Shown here in pieces: positions 33,297-46,400 of a stretch of 64,000 nucleotides of DNA (positions are counted from its first letter, which is position 1; every line of letters begins with the position of its first letter). The notes under the pieces are model-generated. The model searched no databases and was not told the origin of the DNA. It saw nothing but the letters and a program-made list of their open reading frames with translations. The translations under genes were made by a program, and so were the position numbers. Source of the stretch: Porodaedalea pini (taxonomy: Eukaryota; Basidiomycota; Agaricomycetes; Hymenochaetales; Hymenochaetaceae); NCBI GenBank assembly GCA_002794775.1, contig NBAY01000005.1, forward strand, positions 682,001 to 746,000, in the 5' to 3' direction.

Positions 33297-34009
33297 GGCT
33301 CTTGGGTGAGGCTCTGCACGAGAGGCTTATCAGTCTGCTGGGGGGGGGGGGGGGAGAGAATCGACTAAGGACAGAAGATCCATTCGCAGACCATATGCAA
33401 TTTTTAATTGACCAGTGGGTGGCCTGTGCAGTGCTCCCTTTTCTTCAAAGTTTGATCGAGACACTCTGAGTCTAGAGTTGTCCGAGATGGTAGGAGCGTT
33501 ATATAAGGCAGCTTAGCGGAGGCGCTGCGGCTGCAATAGTAGACATAGTTCAGAGGACGGAAGCAAAGTTTGCGATGCTGGATGTTTCATTAGACTTGAG
33601 TCAGAAAAGCCGAAACAGGTGCTCTGCATTTTTTTCACTCTTTCCTTTTCTCGAGCTCCGATGTTAGATGCATAGATGCCTGAGTCAATGGGAGAGGCAA
33701 GAGGCATAAATTGGGCGCACTGATTTGTATCCGTGGGAAATTTCTATATGTACAACTGTTTACTTACTTGCTGAATGCTCTTTAGGCTGCTTGCCGTGTC
33801 GCGCACTTGGAAAGCAACGCGTCCCGTCGACATTGCAGAGCCAAAGCAAGCAAGGTTGTCCTCGGTATTCGAAGTGCTGAGCGCGAAGTATCGGTCGGCT
33901 AGCAACTTCAGAGGCGTCTCGGTTGTGATCGCTTCATGGGCTGTTGGCATCTTCTCACCGCCCACTAGCGTTCTTGGTCCTTGAACGCGTCAAATGCTCC
34001 TATTCGTCC
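33297..34009. other. Divergent intergenic region with G15 run
   Basis: Contains an uninterrupted run of 15 G at 33340-33354. No gene recognised. Confidence 0.5.
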
Positions 34010-35782
34010 ATGTCAAGCATCCCAGGACCTCTGCGCGACCATCAAATTGCTGTACCTCTTGTGCGTGTTGAGTCGGAACCTCAGCCTGGCAGCAACAGAC
34101 GAGGGAGAACGAGCTTGTCTGATGCCCAAGTTGATCAAGGTATGTGGATTGACGTTGTAGGATTCAGTCAGGTTTATCTGAGTTGTAGGAAGTGCAGGGC
34201 TTCAACCTGAAAATGCACCATCGCTACATAGCCGTACTACATCGGAAAGAGGAAGCCCATTCGCATATGTACCGCGAAGCCCGAGCCGTCTGCGTCGCTC
34301 AGGCTCGCTGACGTTGCTGCCAGTCCACGTTCAGAGAACTGAGATTGACTTAACGAACAGTAATGAATTTCATCATGGGCATGGGCATGCAAGTCCCTTG
34401 CATGCAGTTGCTTCGCTTCAGAATGTTCGCCAAGGTATGTACTGTTAATCCTCTTCGATCTTCGATGGATTCTCTTAACTAGACTGCATTATAGCTCTCC
34501 AACGTATAGCACATTCAGATCCGTCCCAGGTCCAGCGTAACAGCTCAGACTCGCCGAACAACTCTCCGGGGCATGCAGCACCTCTACGTCTCTTTTGGCC
34601 CCTTCATCGTCTACACTCACGCGAGGAACCATTCGTCCCGATCGACCCCTACCGTTATAAATTTCACCTCTTTTCTACGGAAGAGCTTGAAGAACAGTTC
34701 CAACGCAGACGGGCTGTACTCGCAGGGCTTCCTGTTCTACTTCGACATTCCGCAATGCAGACTTACAGGCATATCCTGCTTCGGCTACCTAGCATGTACT
34801 TCACGCGCGTATCGCGTTTGTTTGAGGAGGCGGAAGTGACGCGCCTCGAGATGCAACGCATGATCGACGGTGTGGCACAAGGGCTCGATCTTACTCATGA
34901 CTGGACGCCCCCGAATGTGTCTCCTACTCTAGCTCGCTTCAAAGCCAGTTGGGAGGAGTTCATTGAAGTTGTTATTCAGGAATGGAAAACGCTCAACGTC
35001 GTATCTGCTCTTCTCTTGTCGTAAGTTCATTTTTAAACAATAATATGTATAGAATTCTAACGGAATGTGAGAATAGGGCGTTGCTCACTATGTTCCAGAT
35101 TGACGACGCTAATAACCAGCCTGTAACGCGGGCGGCATCGTTAATATCACTTATCTGCGCAACGTGGAGTTTGATCTTCGGCGGTGTTTACATTATGCGC
35201 TTTCGTACCATGCGCAGTATGTATAAGGCATCGAGCTTCGCGCAAGAGGCCCAGAAAACGACGACAAATATCTTCTGGAATGTTTGGGTTCTGCTGGCCC
35301 TGCCGGCCGTATGGCTTGCTTGGTCGATGATAACCTTCTTTGCCGCGATACTCGCCTTTGTATGGACATCTGGGAGCGCAAACGATAATCCTGAGCCGCC
35401 GCCACCTCGTATTGAGCTTATCCCGCGCGTAATCATCACGGCACTCTTCGCTCTAGGCGCGCTGTACTTTGTGCTAGTGCTGCAGTCCTTCAAGGCATAT
35501 GGTGCTCCTCGCTCGCGAAAAGCTGTGATTGGGACCCAGGAAGCCGCACCTCGCACTGTTCCCGATGCAGGTGCGAATGGAAATGCCAACGTGAACACGA
35601 ATAGCCTAGGCTTGAACTTGAATGGTGGAAGCTCTGGTGCACAGGGCGAGTCCAGGTCTGGGGTGAGCGATGCGTCATGGCCTCGGGTAGAGCTCGAGAA
35701 GGGCGAAGTGCAGCAGATGCAAGCAGAGGAGCTGAGGCACACGAGGAGAGGTTCTCCGGGGTTGGGTGGCCTCGACCTATAA
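34010..35782 (+). CDS. Membrane protein of unknown function (Agaricomycete family), 532 aa
   Basis: Exons 34010-34139, 34198-34434, 34495-35020 and 35077-35782 join in frame with introns of 58, 60 and 56 bp. The N-terminal ~170 residues are Ser/Arg/Pro-rich and probably disordered. Next comes a conserved helical block (YRHILLRLPSMYFTRVSRLFEEAE ... RFKASWEEFIEVVIQEWKTLN). Four TM helices follow, including SALLLSALLTMFQ, SLISLICATWSLIFGGVYIM, NVWVLLALPAVWLAWSMITFF and IITALFALGALYFVLVL. The C-terminus is Gly/Asn-rich and acidic/basic mixed. I recognise this architecture as a recurrent uncharacterised protein in mushroom genomes, but no function is known to me. The start Met is the first in frame with the spliced product. 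Confidence 0.85.
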
Positions 35783-36013
35783 GCTTTTCTCGTGAACGAC
35801 TTACTAACGGATATATACCTGCATGGATTCATAGTAGTTTACTTCAGGTTAATTTCACACTGGATGCAATTCTTTCCAGTTGGCTGGATTGAGGGTCACG
35901 GACTTTAAATAGCATACTTACGAGTTTCCGAAGCACGAGGCGTTCCCCAATGCCGCCATGTTCTGCGGCGAGTCTATTAATTTCCCACCTTTATCTCTGA
36001 CCTCGACGTCGAT

Positions 36014-37784
36014 ATGGGTGCCGTAGTATCCAAGGTCAAAGTCCTGCGTATCGCCGTCAAGCAAGTTCTCGCGCTCTCTGCGTCTTATGAACAGCTTCAG
36101 CAGCGCATTCAGACAGACCCTGGCCTGCCCGCGCCGAACCCAACGCGTTCATTCTGGCACGATGTGCTCTCTCCGATAGCCGCTCACACTCCGGACGTGT
36201 TGCCCGGATATGTTGACGTCGTTATCGTTGGCTCAGGAATTACGGGCACGAGCGTCGCGCGTACCCTCTTCCGTGAAGGTAGCGCGGATCTCAGTGTCCT
36301 CATGCTCGAGGCGAGGGAGGCTTGCTCTGGTGCAACCGGAAGGTATGCACCGTCTGCTTACCAATCTCGTAAATTCTGGTTCACCGTAATGTAGAAATGG
36401 CGGGCACATCAAGCCACCGTTGCACCATGATTACTTGACACTCAAAAAGAAACTCGGCGCCGAGCAGGCTGCAAAGCTCATTCGCCTCCGCCTCATGCAC
36501 ATCCGCGAGATGCTTGCCGTCTCCGCTGAGGAAGGTATCTTGGACAAGTGCAAGTGCCGTGAAGTCGATAGTCTTGATGTGTATTTTACATCAAAGATGT
36601 TTGACGAAGCTAAGACGCAACTGCAGGCATGGAGAGAAGACATGCCTGAAGAATCGAAAGACTACGCCTGGATCGAAGGCAAAGATGCCATCGAAGTAAT
36701 TCTGAACTCTATATTCATTGTCGCGATGATTGTTCACCTTCCCTTCGACGGGGGCCCTTCTTTTTGACAGAAATTCCACCTATCTTCCGAAGTTACGGGG
36801 GTGGTCTACAATATGGCAGGTGCCGTCCACCCGTATCGTTTTGTGACAAGTATCCTCGCCCGCCTCCTCGATGAGCACTCAGGCCGCTTCTATTTATCGA
36901 CTAATACGCCTTGTACCGCGATTCTAGCCCCTTCTGAACCCACTACGGCTCCTCTCTACAGGGTAGAGACTCCGAAGGGCACCGTACTCACTAAGCATAT
37001 CGTGCATGCGACCAACGCCTGGGCATCACATCTGCTCCCGCAGATGCGCGCAAAGATCTTCTGCGTCCGCGGAAACATGACGGCGCAGCGTCCCGGTGAG
37101 GCGCTCACACCCTCATCGTGCGACGGCGAGCGCAGCTGGGTGTTCTTCGACCGGCATATCGGGTACGACTACCTCACGCAGCTCCCCACCGGTGAGCATG
37201 AGCTCATGTTCGGCGGCGGATTCGTGCAAGCGGGCGAGGATGGGCTTGGTGAGATTGGGTGTTCCGATGACTCTCAATTTAATTCGGGCGTTGCGGCCCA
37301 TCTTGCTGGTGCACTGCCGCTGTTGTTTGGCGGGAGGAATTGGGGGAGCGAGGCGGACCCGTTCTCAGGCAGCAGTGTTGAAGATGGCGATAAGGATAAA
37401 AGCTGGTTTGAGGGTCGCGTGAAAGCTATGTGGAGTGGCATTATCGGTATTTCTGCTGATAGAATTCCCTGGGTCGGACGCATCCCACCAAAGGTCACAG
37501 GACGTGCATTACTCTTGTCTCCTTCCGTGCCGAATGATAAAACGAGCGCACTGGAGAAGGAGAAAGTTAGCGCGGCGAAGACTGCTTCGCCTGGCGAGTG
37601 GATCGCGGCGGGATACAGCGGTGAGGGAATGGCGCATGCTTTCCTGTGTGGTCGTGCGGTCGCGTTGCAGGTGCTCGATCGCGCGGAGGATGCGGCTGAT
37701 TGGCTGCCTGAGTGTCTCGGTGTTACTGAAGCACGCTGGGCAAAGGCACGCGCAGAGGATCTAATCGAAGACTTGTGGGGATAA
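36014..37784 (+). CDS. FAD-dependent oxidoreductase (D-amino-acid oxidase-like superfamily)
   Basis: Exons 36014-36342, 36395-36695 and 36771-37784 give 547 residues. The Rossmann motif VDVVIVGSGITGTSVA near residue 70 binds the FAD ADP moiety. It is followed by MLEAREACSGATGRNGGH, typical of DAO-type oxidoreductases. The segment AGAVHPYRFV, the ATNAWAS block and the C-terminal GYSGEGMAHAFLCGRAVA match the closing FAD-binding region. These enzymes oxidise amines or imino acids, but the substrate cannot be told from sequence. Introns are 52 and 75 bp and canonical. An N-terminal extension of about 65 residues precedes the FAD domain and shows no clear signal peptide. Confidence 0.92.
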
Positions 37785-37941
37785 ATCTTGGAACACGGAT
37801 TGTATGATTCTCCTGTATTTTTGAAGCTTTGGTTTATGATTGTAATCTCGCACTGTACACTCCCGTTGCTTTGTCTCCATGTATGCAAATTATATTAGCG
37901 CTAGAACATTTGTTTTCATCCGCTGTACATGCTTCTTTTGT

Positions 37942-40189
37942 TTATTTGCTTGACTGCGACGCCTTGAATTTCTTCAGGGCATCATCAACAACTTCCGTCA
38001 TGGCAATCACCGCCTCCTCTTCTTGTGTCCGGCCAATCAGCTGTAGGCCAACAGGTGCGTTCTCGAACAGCTCTGGCTTGTCTACAGGGCAGCGTACCGT
38101 CAGACTTGTATCTTGTACATTAGGGAGACAAGACTTACAGAGGCCATGCAACGCCTCGTCTTCATGGTTGTAAAATTCGTGTGGAGGTACAGGCGCGTCA
38201 AGGGTCTGGTCGACGATTGTGACCGGGAAACAGCCAGCTGTGTAGTCCATCGCATTCACGAGGGTTGTGTAAAAGCAGTCGCTGTTCACCAAATGTTGTT
38301 ATTTTAGATAATGGGGAGGGACAAAGGCGCATACGTGTTGAGTCCGTGTGGGCAGGCCGGGTAAGCGCTGACGGGCGAGATAATACCATCGATGGGACGA
38401 CCTGTCCCTGTCTCGCTCACAGTCGACTTCCAGTAGTTTAAATGGGACTTCTGTAAATCTTTCTTTTCCCTGACGAGCTGCCAAAGCTAGAGGCACGCGG
38501 AATTTAGAAGGGTTCTCATTTATTTTTGTTACAGCTCACCTCGTCTGTAGACCGCAAGCGCGGCGTACCGATTAAAGTCCAGACGAATGGAGACACCCAT
38601 GGCAAGTTGTCTTCCTCGCCTTCTGGTCGCATCGTCGTGATGAGCGGCTCTCCTGACTTGGCACATTCGCGCTTGAAGTCCTCGTACCCGTCGGCGGAGA
38701 ATATGCTCTCCTAAATAGAGCAAATAATGAGGTGAACATGCGAATTTATTCGAAGCGTACGGGAAGCCTACCGCGTTCTTGTAGATCTCGAGATGTCGGT
38801 GAGGCTTCCAGTCGATGACTGATAGTGAATTTGTGTTTTAGATGCAGTCGAGTAGCTTTTTAAAAGTTCTCACCCTTATGTCCAGCCGCCTCTAGTGCGG
38901 CTTTTGTCATCTTCATAGCACGCGTAAGTGGGGGGAAAGGCTTAACAATTCCATTGTCCCACATGATTGCGAAACACAGGCGCGCACCACGGCCGCCATG
39001 CCCCTCCAATGCATACGAACGCTCGGACCAGGGCCGACGGGCAACAAGCGGATCACGGTCCCACGGCGCGGAGTCGAGAATGGCTTTCGTGAAGACGCGC
39101 ACGCCGGCGAGGAGGGCGTCATGGGGCCGAGGACGGAGGGTATGGAGGCCTGCCCATCTTGTGTGTTGAGCGCCCCAGTGTAGGGGAAGCGCTCGTAGGA
39201 TGGGCGGATCGTGTAGAGCCCGCAGAAGGTACTTGGTATGCGGAGAGAGCTGCATGTCGCGAGAATATGATTTGAGAGATCGATTCTGAAAAGAGTGAGG
39301 GATAAGACGAACCCACTGATATCCGTCCCGATGCCAAGAGGGCTGCCTCGCAATGCTAAGAGTGCGCCTTCGCCACCCGAGGAACCACCTGGAGTGAGAG
39401 ACGTGTTGTAAGGGTTAGTCGTCCTTCCGAAGACGTTATTAGACGTTTCTCCCCACTATTGTAAGAGGGACCAATAAGCCTCTAACGATTGTATGCCAAA
39501 GTCACATACCACTAAGGTTTGAGGAACGTTCGTGCGTACGAATGGGACAGCACCAGCATCGTATAGAATTTCGATGAGGACCGCATCATGCTCTGAGAAA
39601 GTCCCAATCCACGATACATATCCTAATGGGCAGCATGTTCTTCTCTGAGTATGGATAATGTGATCGAACAAAGTAATAACTTGAAATGTACCCATAATTG
39701 TTTCCAGCCCTTTCATAGAGAACTGATCCTTGACTGATATTGGCAGGCCATGAAGAGGCCCAATCGTCTTTCCTGTCTTGACAAGATACTCGTCGACTTC
39801 CCTCGCCCTTGCAAGCGCACGCTCGATAAAGATCTCGGTCAAGCAATTAGTCTGCACACATGCGCGCTAATTGTAAGCGCTTGCACGGCGACTATGCGTT
39901 GAATGTCTGTGAACTCAACTAGCTGCTGTGCTACAATCGCGCGTTTATAAAATGCTGTGGTAACTTCGACGGACGACCATTCTCCGCCGGCAAGTCTCCG
40001 AAGCAGAAGCTCGACATCGTCGAGTTCTGTGATGAGCAGCTCCTTTTCCGAGAGCAAGCCGCAGGTGCGCGGAATGTCGAGCACATTGCGTTGAGTTGAA
40101 TCCACGGTACTGATCCGCCATTCATTGGGAATTTCTTTCTCCTGCTGGGCTTTGCGCGCTGCAGCACGCGCTTTCCAGTCCGTGGCCAT
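37942..40189 (-). CDS. Amidase (amidase-signature family), with one apparent frameshift
   Basis: Ten exons on the minus strand: 40189-39920, 39851-39692, 39622-39510, 39455-39313, 39249-38874, 38818-38772, 38710-38540, 38486-38335, 38281-38139, 38081-37942. Family landmarks are the catalytic Lys in GLPISVKDQF, the Gly/Ser-rich GGSSGGEGALLAL with the cis-Ser, GIGTDISGSLRIP with the nucleophilic Ser, and the C-terminal NAPVGLQLIGRTQEEE. These enzymes hydrolyse carboxylic amides. Within the 39249-38874 exon the frame changes between GPMT and LAGVRVFTKAI (39106-39120). One more C in CCTCCTCGCC would restore the expected GPMTPSLAGVRVF and makes the exon length fit both neighbours. All other junctions are in frame, so the gene is either recently damaged or carries a consensus error. 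Confidence 0.9.
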
Positions 40190-41296
40190 GCAGATGGTGG
40201 TGGATGGAAGTCACGAGATAAGTATGCGTCCAAATTTTTACGCGTCGAATGATCGTCGCGTCGATCGCGCTCTCTGACTCCTAGTCACTACCATGATGCG
40301 TCGTGGACGCGTTCCACGTTCCTTGTTGGACTTCAATGCTCTCAGAAAGCCATAATAAGTCAATAAAACACTACACGCAAATGTACAGTGCCGCCTGGTT
40401 ATCGCTCCTCTATATTGCTTGCATATCCTCAGGGTTTCAGAAGTCTTGGATTTCTACCCAGTCAATCCCGCTTGTGTACACTCGAGTTAGCATCTCTTGC
40501 TAGCCTAGGAGATAACTATACTTTTCATAATGAGACAAGACAAACGCTAACCTCCTCTGGTTGAAATTGACAAACTCAAAAGTTCTAAGCTTCACTGCCA
40601 TTCAAGCACGATGAAAAAGCAGGCAACGCACTGCGTAGATTGCTTTCCTCTATGATGCACATATTGGATAGTCACGTCCATACTACCCAATTCTTGGAGA
40701 TCGGTGAGCATAGCAGCTTGAACTAATACTGTATCCAACAATGCTGTTGGAAGCACTGTACATTTTGAGTAGCAACCGCAAAGAAACTAAGTGCCTCGTA
40801 AGGCGAGTAACCTTGGACTCACTTGCATAGAGGTGTAAATGGGTTCACACCGCTCCCCTCACAGCCAACTCGGAGGTGTTTTGTCCAGCACTTCCTGTAG
40901 TGCTGTGCAAAGCTGTGTGTCCATGCTGCTGTTCGCGGGCTCCGCTTGGCTATGCTCTATCTCGAAAACATCTGGATCTCAACGGAATCAAATGCCCGTA
41001 TGTACCACTGATATCTCTGCTCGCATGCGCTGTTTCCAAATGTCACTTTGAGCGAAGCAGCAGTTTTACTTATTTTTCAATTACCAAAGGTCATGCATTG
41101 TGTCCTGATATAGAAGCGCGGCGCCAATCAACACGTTGTGATAGACCTGTGCAGCGACGCGCTTGCCCAGTTCTTTATATTCTCTGACTCTCCCATTCGC
41201 AATGTCTTCCTTCAGCTCCCTCGATGCGCTTATAGGGCCTTACTCCTCTTCTGCATTAAGTTGACCTCTGCCTGCTCCTCGCTGTCATCGACGACG
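40190..41296. other. Intergenic, about 1.1 kb; right end is shared with the paralogous locus
   Basis: No gene in the first 900 bp. The last ~160 bp (about 41130-41296) resembles the sequence upstream of the paralogue at 49686 (49687-49870 on the other strand), including CACGTTGTGAT and ATATTCTCTGA, so the duplication covers the promoter/5' UTR. Confidence 0.6.
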
Positions 41297-43053
41297 ATGT
41301 CTACCTTCAGTTTGTCTGATGGCGAGCTGCTACTCCAATGTATGATCAACGAGGACAGCGACCCAAACTGTGCATGCCTGATATCTGGAGGTGGTCCAGA
41401 GGTGAATTCGCCCATAGCTTCCGTGACCAGTCTTTCGCATACTCACCTAAAGCATGTCAGATGAACACAGACATCAGTGGGCCCGGCGTGCGTATATCTT
41501 TCTACCTCCAGGCGTACTTTCTTTGTCAGTGTCAAACGTCCTTTGATCTCTTGTGAATAATACTAACGATACCTCTAGCTCTTTTGTCTGCGCGCTCTGG
41601 ATCGCTTGAAGAGATCACAGGTGCCCTGTACACGCTCGTCGCGACGAATGTTGCCATGGCTGTGACCTCCTTCATTTTAGGTTTCAAACCAAACCCGACG
41701 ATGAGTCTTCATGACGCCATCATCGTATTCTACTTGCTCTCTCTTTCCTGGGCTTCTGTGTTTACCTCCATGCCAGCTTATAATCGCTTTGTCCGAGGCG
41801 ACAAGACACTCCAGGTAGTCTCCATTGTTCAGTCTTACCTCCTCTTCGCCCTTTCCCTTGCCGTGCTCATCACAGCCCGCACATTTGGCTCTACCCCGCT
41901 CTGCAATACACATGCTGTTGTTGTCGTCTTCAAGCAGTTCGCAGCGCTCAATGCTGGTCGATTTGCTGCTTCTGTCGTCCTCGCCATAGTCATTCTCGTC
42001 TATTCCTTTCTCAGCTTCACCGACTATCGCAGGCCCATCATAAGGCGGTATCGCTCACTTAAAAAGTTGTTCAAAGAAAGAAAGGAATGGGGCCCAAAGC
42101 TGAAGGCGAAAGCGGTAGCGATGAAAGTTCGAATTGCAGGCCTCGCGCCGTCGAAGAGGTGTGATATCCCTAACGCTAGCCGCAGTATTCAAGTTGCTTC
42201 CCCTAGTACGCCTGGGACGCTACCAAACCCTCTCCCTGCGTCCTCCCTCGATGCCAAAGGGAAGGCGCGAGAGGACAAGGAAGCAAAATCACGAGCACGA
42301 AAGGAAAAGAAGGCAAGACGCAAGGCGATGAAGCACAAGCTAGGCGACAAGCATAAGTACTTGGATGGTGATTCGAGCGTCCACCCGACGAAGTCTTCCA
42401 AAGGCTACGACTCTGGCGTGTTCGGCACCCTGCTCATAGAGCTCATAGTCATCACCATCCTCTGGGCGCTTTTTGTCATGAACACCGAGTTGCTTATCGT
42501 GCGCAACAACTTCGAAGGTGGCGGCAATGGCCTCGGCTCCGGCCTGTGGCAGTTCGGCCAGATTCTCCCGATGTTCCTCGTCGTTTTACCCCTCGTCAAT
42601 CTCATCAAGGTCTTCCGTAAACTGGGGTTCACGCGCCGCTTTCACAAGAGACGCGTGCACAAGCGAGACGCGCGTGCGGAACGCCGTGAGGCGAGACGGG
42701 CGCGGGCCCTGGTGGAGCGGGAGGCAGATGAGGAATCAGCGTGGAGGTTTGGGTCTGGACAACCTCAAGCCTCAAGCCGGAACAACTTTTTCGGGGACGG
42801 ATGGTCTGACATGCCGTCCGCCTTTCCACAAGTTCATTCGTCTCGCGAGGCTGGCCTTGGGAATCAGCCGACAGCGCATATCTCGCTGCGCTCCATTCAC
42901 ACCACTAGTTCGATGCCTGCGGGCAGGGATGAAGGCAACGAGGAGGAACAGGGAGGAGTACGCCGACGCTCCGATTCTACTTCATCGTCATCATCATCTT
43001 CCTCATCGTCTTCGAGCTCGTCATCATCTTTGCAGCCGCAGAAAGGACAATGA
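41297..43053 (+). CDS. Multi-pass membrane protein, unknown function, paralogue A (547 aa)
   Basis: Exons 41297-41401, 41461-41524 and 41579-43053 give 547 residues. The N-terminus is MSTFSLSDGELLL, then a short Cys motif (C-A-C-L-I-S-G-G-G-P) and the conserved NTDISGPGVRISFYLQ before the first helix. Five or six TM helices follow in the N-terminal half. A long basic Lys/Arg cytosolic loop comes next, then two more helices (TLLIELIVITILWALFVMNTE and FGQILPMFLVVLPLV) and a basic tail ending in a run of about 16 Ser. The family is common in Agaricomycetes and uncharacterised. A close relative with the same exon plan lies inverted at 47834-49686 on the other side of MSH4. Confidence 0.87.
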
Positions 43054-43423
43054 ATATATGTATGGCCGTTTGTTGTATACTCCATTTCTGGTCTATTCTC
43101 TCGCTTGTCACGACGCTGTTGCATTAGATTAATACCCCTTACACACTGCTTGATGCTCTGTATATGGCTGTATCACTTTTAAGGATAGCCTGTGTTATTA
43201 AATTCATTAAGCATTTCATTATAATGCAACGCAAATGTTCTATCGGGAACCAGTACACGAATCTGACAGACATAGACGAATTGACACAGTGTGAGCACAG
43301 CAGAGACAGTAAGAGCACACAGTTGCGGTAGACCTAGGTGAGAAGACAGGAGAAGCATTGATACCGGCGTGAACATATTGATGCACTTGGAAACAATTTC
43401 CTTCGATCCACATATTTATGTGA
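43054..43423. other. Convergent 3' flanks of paralogue A and MSH4
   Basis: About 370 bp, AT-rich; no gene. Confidence 0.5.
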
Positions 43424-46400
43424 TTATTCTGCCTTTGGAGATGATGGCAATGCTGCACTGCTGTCACGGTCGGCATCGCCGAGGTTCGCACGCAACACCT
43501 GTGCAATCTCCCGCTGTAAGCGCGCGAGGTACTCCACGAGCTCCTGATCCGGCAAAGACGAATGGTCCAGTGCTTGCGTTAATTGAGTACGGAGCTGAGC
43601 AAGACGAGTCTAGGTCAGTATGATATTGAGAGCTGTGAGACTCCAGAATTGGATCAAGTGTCAACAGTGGAGAGTAAAGAAGGAAAAGAAATTACTCGGA
43701 GCATCGCCTTCCGACGGAGGGCAATCTGATTTCCCTCGCAGTCCTCCTTGCGGGACGCCTCGAGCTCGGACAGACGCGATGCAACCCTTCGAGCCTCCGT
43801 CACGACGTCTTCTGGAAGATCAGCGAGTCGGGCAAGTTCTAGGCCTATGGGGAGTCAGTGGATCCGATAAGATGGGAATTAAAAAAGGGATACCGTAGTG
43901 ATCGATATTATCCGGGACACCATCAACGATTCTAGACAATTAAGCGTTAGCAAGTTGTCTCTGAGCTGGATCACATCGTACTTGTAGTTAAAAATGAGCC
44001 CCATGCTGGAAGCCGAAGGTCGGGATTTCTGTAAAAATATTATTACCAACACGTCCGCTCAGGGCTGTTCTTCGTACCTGCACAGACAAATGAAGACTAA
44101 AGACATTTAGACAACTTGAAGAAAAGTACAAATATGCCCAACATACTTGACGACAGACGGCTGTCGGGAGAGTGTGATGGCGAGGTCGCTGAAATGACTG
44201 AAGCAATCGTCGGCTTAAGTATAGACGACAAAGCCTACTACTCACGTTGCGAAGAAAACGAAAGCCTGTTCGGGACGGTGCAGTGAGCTATCGTCAAAAA
44301 TAAAGCACTGACTCAACGTGCCTTCGTTTTGATCAGACGCTCAGCGATTGCATGAGAGATGCCGAGTCCCTCTCTTGGCGAAGTGCCCCGACCCAGCTCA
44401 TCAATGAGTATCAAAGAGTCGGCAGTTGACAGGCCTTGACGAAAGACCTTTCTCAATGCACAGGAGTTAAATTATATGTGAAGCGGACAGACCCAGAATC
44501 ATCGCTGATGAAGACATCTCTTCGGCGAACGTGCTGAGACTGCGCTCGATATCGTCGTCATTTGAAAGTCTCGTGAGTAGCGCATCATGAATCCTGTTCC
44601 AGAAGGATCAATACGTGCTTTTGACGGGTAGAGACAGACTACTCGCCTGAAGCTAGCATACTCCGCTGGTACAAAGCATCCGCACATCGCCATAACAGTC
44701 AATAGCCCTGTCTGACGCAGGTACGTACTCTTTCCTACAATCGCTTTTCTGCATTGCGCTGCTCGAAGCGGGAAAGTTGATAAACGTACCAGACATGCTT
44801 GAATTCGGTCAGCCAGGCGTCAAGGTAACGATCCCTTCGTACTCACTTCGGTCCTTGAATGATTTGAAAAGAGGAAGAATCACAGCAATACACATCATTT
44901 GCGACTAGAGTCCCAGCAGATTGAACATTTTCAAGGATGGGATGACGACCGGCTTTGATAGCAAGGGTCCCCGTAAATTCCGGCCTCACTGCGCGAGGCG
45001 TAAGCGTGAATAGGACTCCGAGTCGTGCAGTGAGAGAGGAACGGACCATAATTATGAACTGAGCCATGTAAATGCATAAACGGTAGAGGTAAGACAGAAG
45101 GGAAGGTACGCACGGATCGAAGCATGAGCAAAAGACCAGAGCATGTCGAGCAGTGCAATCTAGAGACGGGGGTTAGCGGACCTGTCTAAACGTTCTTTCT
45201 TAAGACTTGCCGCTTCTGATGCCTTATACAGAGCACCGGCGTCTAGTATTACTTCGGCTACCATTTCTTGGATTATCCTGAGATGGACTTTTATCAAGAG
45301 GTGAAAGAAATGTGGACTGGACCACTGCACCTGTCAGTAAGCATAAGGGTCTCGTCCAGAGCGTCCTTCATCCTCGCGTTTCTCTTTTTCTATGACAGCG
45401 AGGTTCTGCACGCTTATTCCATATAATATGTCAATACATACCAGATCAATGCTCTCGAAAAACCATTTGCCCTTCTTTGCTGTTGCATTTATAAAGCCCT
45501 TCGGGAGTTCCGTTAGCCCAGCCTCCTCAAGATCTATTTTCCTCAGTGTGAAGACGAAGCCATGTTCTTGGTGAATCAGCTGCAGCGGGAGCGCATGCTG
45601 TTCACACAGTGTACGATTCAGTTGGAATATGTCAGCCACGTTCTCTTTGTATGTTTCGCGCGCAACATCAAGGAGGCAGTTTTGGTTGGCCTATGGAGTA
45701 CAACCGTCAGAGTCAGACTTTGTAAGTGTGACCAATGACTTACCTTGACCGCATAGGCGCGAGCGTTCACTGCGTTCAGTCCGCCACCCTTGAAAAAGCT
45801 AAGACCCTACGCATATATTCAATATAGAAGCCACGAACCTTTTGTGATGTTGCATCGTCATTCAGGCTCTGCGCAATCAAGTTCTCTATCTTCTCTATTC
45901 TCTCATCGGATAACATCTTATAAAAGATATGTAGAAGCCCTGAGCGTATAATGTGACCAAGAACTCACATCGCAAACAATCTCCAGCAGGCGTGAATTGC
46001 ATCCCTTGACTGCCTCACGAACGAGAGGGACATTCTTGACAACACTGCGGAGCTGTAGCATCTGCGAGACGCGCGAAGATGCAGCCTTTGCTCCACTGAA
46101 CACACGAGCTTCCGAAGCAGCAAGCTACATATGTAGGTCAGTATTTATGGTGACAAGAGTAGATGGGCGCTGACGGAAGATATAAGTTTGTCCAAGTCAA
46201 GTTTATTGACAGTCCGTAAGGCATCCTTGACCGCGGTGAATTTATCTTCCGACTGCACAAGCTCTTCCAGCGCGTCTAAGCGAGCATCGATGGCTGCATG
46301 CGCTGAAATAGTCAGATAATTCACTCGGGCGTTAGTAAAGCGTTGATAAATGTATAAAGTCCATACCGGTGATTGGAGCAAGAAGGTTGACCCTCAGTAA

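Noticed and set aside
38529..38723. Apparent second frameshift in the amidase (alternative frame reading NRYAALAVYRR)
   Set aside because: With the intron 38539-38487 removed, the main frame continues ...RLRSTDE-LWQLVREKKDLQKSHLNYW, which fits the family, so no shift is needed.
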